DNA of 64,000 nucleotides. It comes from UBA4732 sp002404095 (lineage in GTDB: Bacteria; Planctomycetota; Planctomycetia; Gemmatales; Gemmataceae). The notes beneath the pieces were generated by a model. The model was given only the letters and a program-made list of their open reading frames with translations, was not told where the DNA came from and did not search any database. The stretch spans positions 1 through 64,000 of the forward strand of contig DAIPWT010000005.1 in NCBI GenBank assembly GCA_036783645.1, given 5' to 3'. The position numbers and the translations under genes were made by a program. How positions within the stretch are numbered: the stretch's first letter is position 1; each line of letters starts with the position of its first letter. This document shows positions 60,935 through 64,000 of this stretch, in pieces.

Positions 60935-62414
60935 GATTTTCCTCCGGGGGCGGCGGTGGCACGGTGATCAGGAAGCACGCGCCGCCTTCGGGGCGGTTGG
61001 ACGCGGTGATGCGGCCGCCGTGTTCCTCAAGGATGCGGTTGGAAATAGACAGTCCCAATCCGGTCCCGGTCGGTTTCGTGGTGACGAAGGGCGTGAACAA
61101 TCGGTCGGCCATCTCCGCCGGGATGCCGGCGCCGGTGTCGCTCACGGCGAGCCGGACGGCGCCCGACGCCTGGGCTGTCAGTTCCACGTCTAGGCGTCCG
61201 CCTTGGGGCATGGCGTCCAGCGCGTTGAGCAAAAGATTGACGAGGACCGTGCTAAATTGCCCACGGTCCACGCAACCGACCGCCGGTTGCTCAAGCCCGT
61301 GCAGTGTCACAGCGACCGATTGCTGTTGCGCCCGGCCGCGGACGAGATCGCGGGCCTGAGTCACCAGGTCGCGCAAGTCACAGCGACAGCGCTGAGGGGC
61401 CGGCAGACGAGCGAAGTCCAGGAAGCCTTGCACCGTCTGTTCCAGGCGGGCGACTTCGCCGTGGATAACGCGCAAATCCTCGGCGTTGAGTGGCGTGGGA
61501 TTGCGAGACCGTAAGGCCGACTCGACGAGCATCTTGATCCCCGTCAGTGGATTGCGGATTTCATGGGCTACGCCGGCGGCGAGTTGTCCGACGGCGGCCA
61601 GCTGATCGGCGCGCAGCAACTCGCGTTGATGCTGCTGGGCGCGCTCGGTCACCTCTTCAACCTTGCGGACTATCGTTTGCATTTCGCGGTCGAGGCTCTG
61701 AAGATCGCCGTCGGCCGCCACGCTAACCGTGGCCACGTCGTGATCGAGATGCTGCGCGAGATCCTTGACGTGAACGCTCAAACGATAGATCGACTGGCTC
61801 AGCCCGCGCGCCATGCCGTAGCCCATGATGAGGCCGCCCACCGGCCCGGCCAGACCAAGCAAAACCATCGCCACTTCGGCCTGCCTGGTGACGGACAGGT
61901 TCTCTTGGGCCGACGCGTCCATCGCCTCCTTATTCACGCGCATCAAGGACTGACAGGGATCGACGACGTGACGGATCGGATGGGAGTCCATTAGCTTACG
62001 AAACGCAGCCGGAGTGCGGTTGGGACCGACCTCGGTTCGCAGCTGAGTCTGCTCCGACTGATAGCGCCGGTATCCCTCTTCGATCTCCGAAACCCAGTGC
62101 TTTTCCTCCGGAGTGTGGCTGGCTTGGCGTGCGGTCGCCAGGGCTTCCTCAAACTGCCGTTGGTCGGTTTCGATGAGATCGAGTTCGTCGGGACTGGGTT
62201 CCATTAAGTAAAGGAGATTATGGAACCGCAATTGCCGAACCCGGATTTCCAGTTCCTGCGCGGCCTGTAAACTGGCGACGTTGCGGGACAGGATATCCGT
62301 CATGTTGGCCTGAAGCCGCGTGACGTAGAAGACGCTGACTAGGCACGCGGCGAACAAGAGGAGGCCGATGACCACCGCCGGGCCTGTCACGCGTAGCAGG
62401 ATTTTGGGATTCAC
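60912..62414 (-). CDS. Sensor histidine kinase
   Basis: 500 residues from GTG 62414, behind GAGGAGACCGAG. Two transmembrane helices (about 10-32 and 183-203) flank a periplasmic four-helix sensor; then a HAMP-like linker, DHp box with H284 (GQLAAGVAHEIRNPLTG) and HATPase_c (LVNLLLNALDAM, DTGAGIPAE, GTGLGLSISN). It phosphorylates the regulator encoded just downstream. A substrate-binding lipoprotein gene precedes it by 32 bases. Confidence 0.93.
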   Translation of the reverse strand: MNPKILLRVTGPAVVIGLLLFAACLVSVFYVTRLQANMTDILSRNVASLQAAQELEIRVRQLRFHNLLYLMEPSPDELDLIETDQRQFEEALATARQASHTPEEKHWVSEIEEGYRRYQSEQTQLRTEVGPNRTPAAFRKLMDSHPIRHVVDPCQSLMRVNKEAMDASAQENLSVTRQAEVAMVLLGLAGPVGGLIMGYGMARGLSQSIYRLSVHVKDLAQHLDHDVATVSVAADGDLQSLDREMQTIVRKVEEVTERAQQHQRELLRADQLAAVGQLAAGVAHEIRNPLTGIKMLVESALRSRNPTPLNAEDLRVIHGEVARLEQTVQGFLDFARLPAPQRCRCDLRDLVTQARDLVRGRAQQQSVAVTLHGLEQPAVGCVDRGQFSTVLVNLLLNALDAMPQGGRLDVELTAQASGAVRLAVSDTGAGIPAEMADRLFTPFVTTKPTGTGLGLSISNRILEEHGGRITASNRPEGGACFLITVPPPPPEENHADLAGH

Positions 62415-62446
62415 CTCGGTCTCCTCTCTCGCAAACTCGCCGCTTG

Positions 62447-63493
62447 CTATCGCGCGAACTCGTCGCGCAAAAAGCTCTGCACCTCATCCCACATGTCCGC
62501 CGCCTTCGCAAAGTCCACGGCCATCGGATGCGCCGTTCGCCCGTTTTCAATAACGTCCGGCAGCGTTGCTTTCACCTCCGGGTTCAGCGGGATTTGATGG
62601 CTGTCCGCCTCGGCGAGTTGTTTTTCCATGTCAGCGCTAAGCAAGAAGTCCATTAACTTCCGCGCGCCTTCCGGGTCCGGACAACCGCGGATAATGGCGA
62701 GCGTATTTGGCAGAAATAACGTCCCCATGCGGCTGCCGGGAACCTCCTCGCGATCCAGGAAGAGGATGGCCACGTGACTGCCGGCCTTGATCTCTTCGAG
62801 CGAGTCGTCGGTGTCGGTGACGGCGACGGCGATCTCTTGGCCGGCCGGCGTTCGGCCAGCGCCGACCCACTCCGCCGCTTGTTTGTTGCCCGGCGAAATT
62901 TGTACGCCGTTGGCGCGCAAATCCTGATAATACTTCCTCGCCTTTTCCGGCCCGAGAACTTCAAATAGACACGCCGCTTGCGTCGCCGACGTGCCGAACT
63001 GCGGCCGCGACATCGCCACGCGGCCCTTCCACTTCTCGCCCGTTAGCTCAAGGAGGCTTTTCGGTCGATCCTTATCCTTTACCAAATCGGTGTTGACCAG
63101 CAGGACGCGGGCACGGGCGGCGAATGCGTTCCAATAGTGGTCCTTGTCCTTCGCAGACGCGGGATAGGGCGCGGCCGACGGGCTATCGTACTGTTCCAAT
63201 AACCCCTGCCGTTGTAGCCGGATCGTCGAAAGGGGTTCGTTGTTCCAGAAGACGTCGCAGCGCGGCCGCTCTTTTTCCTTGACCAGTTCCACATAGAGAC
63301 TGACCGACTTGTCCGCCTCGGTGTCGAACTTCGGGGTCGCTTCTATGCCGGTCTTCTTGTGGAATTGCTCCAGTACGCCTTCGGCGAACTCCTTGTCCTG
63401 AGCGCAGTACAGCACGACGCGCGGCTTCTCCGAGAAACAGCCGCTGATGGTCGTCAGCGCCAGGACGATTCCGAGAATTCGCGTCGGGTTCAT
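62447..63493 (-). CDS. Substrate-binding lipoprotein (Fe3+/sulfate-type family 1 SBP)
   Basis: 348 residues with lipobox TISGC at C19. Type II periplasmic binding fold: VVLYCAQDKEFAEGVLEQFHKKTGI, DVFWNNEPLST, GRVAMSRPQFGTSAT and LPNTLAIIRGCPDPEGARKLMDFLLS are typical of FbpA-like proteins. No ABC permease or ATPase gene is adjacent; instead the sensor kinase and regulator follow. It may present a ligand to the kinase, as in three-component systems. Confidence 0.88.
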   Translation of the reverse strand: MNPTRILGIVLALTTISGCFSEKPRVVLYCAQDKEFAEGVLEQFHKKTGIEATPKFDTEADKSVSLYVELVKEKERPRCDVFWNNEPLSTIRLQRQGLLEQYDSPSAAPYPASAKDKDHYWNAFAARARVLLVNTDLVKDKDRPKSLLELTGEKWKGRVAMSRPQFGTSATQAACLFEVLGPEKARKYYQDLRANGVQISPGNKQAAEWVGAGRTPAGQEIAVAVTDTDDSLEEIKAGSHVAILFLDREEVPGSRMGTLFLPNTLAIIRGCPDPEGARKLMDFLLSADMEKQLAEADSHQIPLNPEVKATLPDVIENGRTAHPMAVDFAKAADMWDEVQSFLRDEFAR

Positions 63494-63551
63494 GTCGTGA
63501 TCCTTACTTCAAGTTGTGTCTCTGGCCCGCTTATTGGTAGGATACGCAAAT

Positions 63552-63580
63552 CTCCGGGCGCTCACGCGACCCGGCTCGCC
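63552..63580. repeat. Distant copy of the repeat at 36928-36956
   Basis: 29 bases starting CTCCGGGCGCTCACGCG and ending GGCTCGCC, two changes from the copy at 36.9 kb. It lies in the divergent spacer between the binding-protein gene and prfB. Confidence 0.7.
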
Positions 63581-63615
63581 TTTTCCCGACACCGACGCCC
63601 GTTCCGAGGAACGCG

Positions 63616-64000
63616 ATGAACGCCGATCTCCGCCGCCGCACCGATGACGTACTCAGCCGTCTGACTCAGATGCGGGACTCTCTTTGACGTGGCGGGTAAA
63701 CAGGCTCAGCGCGAGAGCCTCAACGTCAAGATGGGCCAACCCAACTTCTGGGACAACCCCGAGAAGGCGCAAGAAATCATCGGCGGACTCAAACCGCTCA
63801 ACGGCTTGCTCAAGCCTTATGAGGAATTGAAGTCCCAGGCGGAAAACATCCAAGCCCTAGGGGAAATGTCCGAAGAAGACAATTCCTTTGACACGGAACT
63901 TGAAAGCGAACTGAACGCCATCGAGAAAGCCCTCAGCGCGTTTGAAATGCGGGCCATGCTTAGCGGTTCACAGGACGCCAGCAACGCTTATCTACGCATC
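63616..64000 (+). CDS. prfB: Peptide chain release factor 2, with programmed +1 frameshift (partial)
   Basis: Starts at ATG 63616. Codons 1-23 (ending RDSL) are followed by TGA at 63685; reading continues in the +1 frame from GAC 63686 as DVAGKQAQRESLN, then PNFWDNPEKAQEI and FEMRAMLSGSQDASNAYLRI at the window edge. This is RF2's CTT-TGA-C frameshift site, by which RF2 controls its own level. The upstream GCGGGA is a weak internal Shine-Dalgarno. RF2 ends translation at UGA and UAA. The rest of the gene lies beyond the window. Confidence 0.93.
63682..63688 (+). promoter_or_regulatory. RF2 programmed frameshift site CTTTGAC
   Basis: CTT TGA C at 63682-63688; the ribosome slips one base forward on CTT and reads GAC. 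When RF2 is scarce the slip is favoured and more RF2 is made. Confidence 0.9.

Noticed and set aside
63616..63687. prfB start as a stray short frame
   Set aside because: The following +1 frame is unmistakable RF2 and the site is the known CTTTGAC frameshift.
1..64000. tRNA or rRNA genes
   Set aside because: I found no convincing T-arm (GTTCGAATC-type) with matching acceptor stem nor any rRNA segment by eye; a tRNAscan run would settle this.

Overview
The window looks like a chromosomal segment of a planctomycete (Planctomycetota, probably Gemmatales-like). It is GC-rich. It carries tetrahydromethanopterin-type C1 genes (fwdD, fwdB, fwdA, fwdC) in a bacterial context, a PQQ-type beta-propeller protein, two Uma2 nucleases, tandem EF-P paralogs, a TPR-sulfotransferase, two exported proteins with an LExLExR motif near the N-terminus, and a small protein ending in the PRRIRGS...LG tail I associate with planctomycetes. 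I saw no tRNA, rRNA, CRISPR array or intact mobile element; the only IS trace is a transposase relic near 38.7 kb.

Layout. 1-12.3 kb: a partial PKD-domain surface protein, a giant AsmA/TamB-like protein, a PQQ-propeller protein, a seven-repeat protein and a protease/LamG/SirB1 fusion. 12.5-20.4 kb: an eight-gene minus-strand operon of type II fatty-acid/polyketide character (two hot-dog dehydratase-like proteins, ketoreductase, ACP, KS-like partner, KS, alpha/beta hydrolase, GH3 ligase), divergent from an acyl-CoA ligase. In this operon one KS and one dehydratase have lost catalytic residues. 22.6-30.1 kb: an orphan HTH regulator, two efp genes, an oxidoreductase, sucD, a MazF-type toxin-antitoxin pair, Uma2 proteins and an Mrr-like nuclease. 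30.4-34.5 kb: a bufferin-like (MNIO/DUF692) RiPP operon with two Tat-exported Cys-rich precursors, DoxX and BufC. 35-39.6 kb: an MFS transporter, purE-purK, an IS relic, a TerB-like protein and a His-rich protein. 39.8-45.9 kb: the fwd cluster. 46-63.5 kb: an ACP, two TolC-like proteins, a TPR-sulfotransferase, a DUF4214 protein, an RND pump with adaptor, a USP-like protein, a CsrA-SUKH fusion and a solute-binding-protein/histidine-kinase/NtrC-type regulator trio. The window ends in prfB.

The strongest observation is fwdB: an in-frame TGA at codon 116 lies exactly where FwdB has its Mo/W-ligating Cys or Sec (just before HGP), and a 9-bp hairpin with an AGTT loop follows 25 nt later, as expected of a bacterial SECIS. 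The gene is therefore best read as a selenoprotein and not as a pseudogene. A second UGA recoding event, the RF2 +1 frameshift CTT-TGA-C, is at the right edge.

The intergenic spaces carry many long, perfect or near-perfect palindromes. One family keeps the core CGC-TYY-GCG (or its complement) while its arms change in a compensated way.
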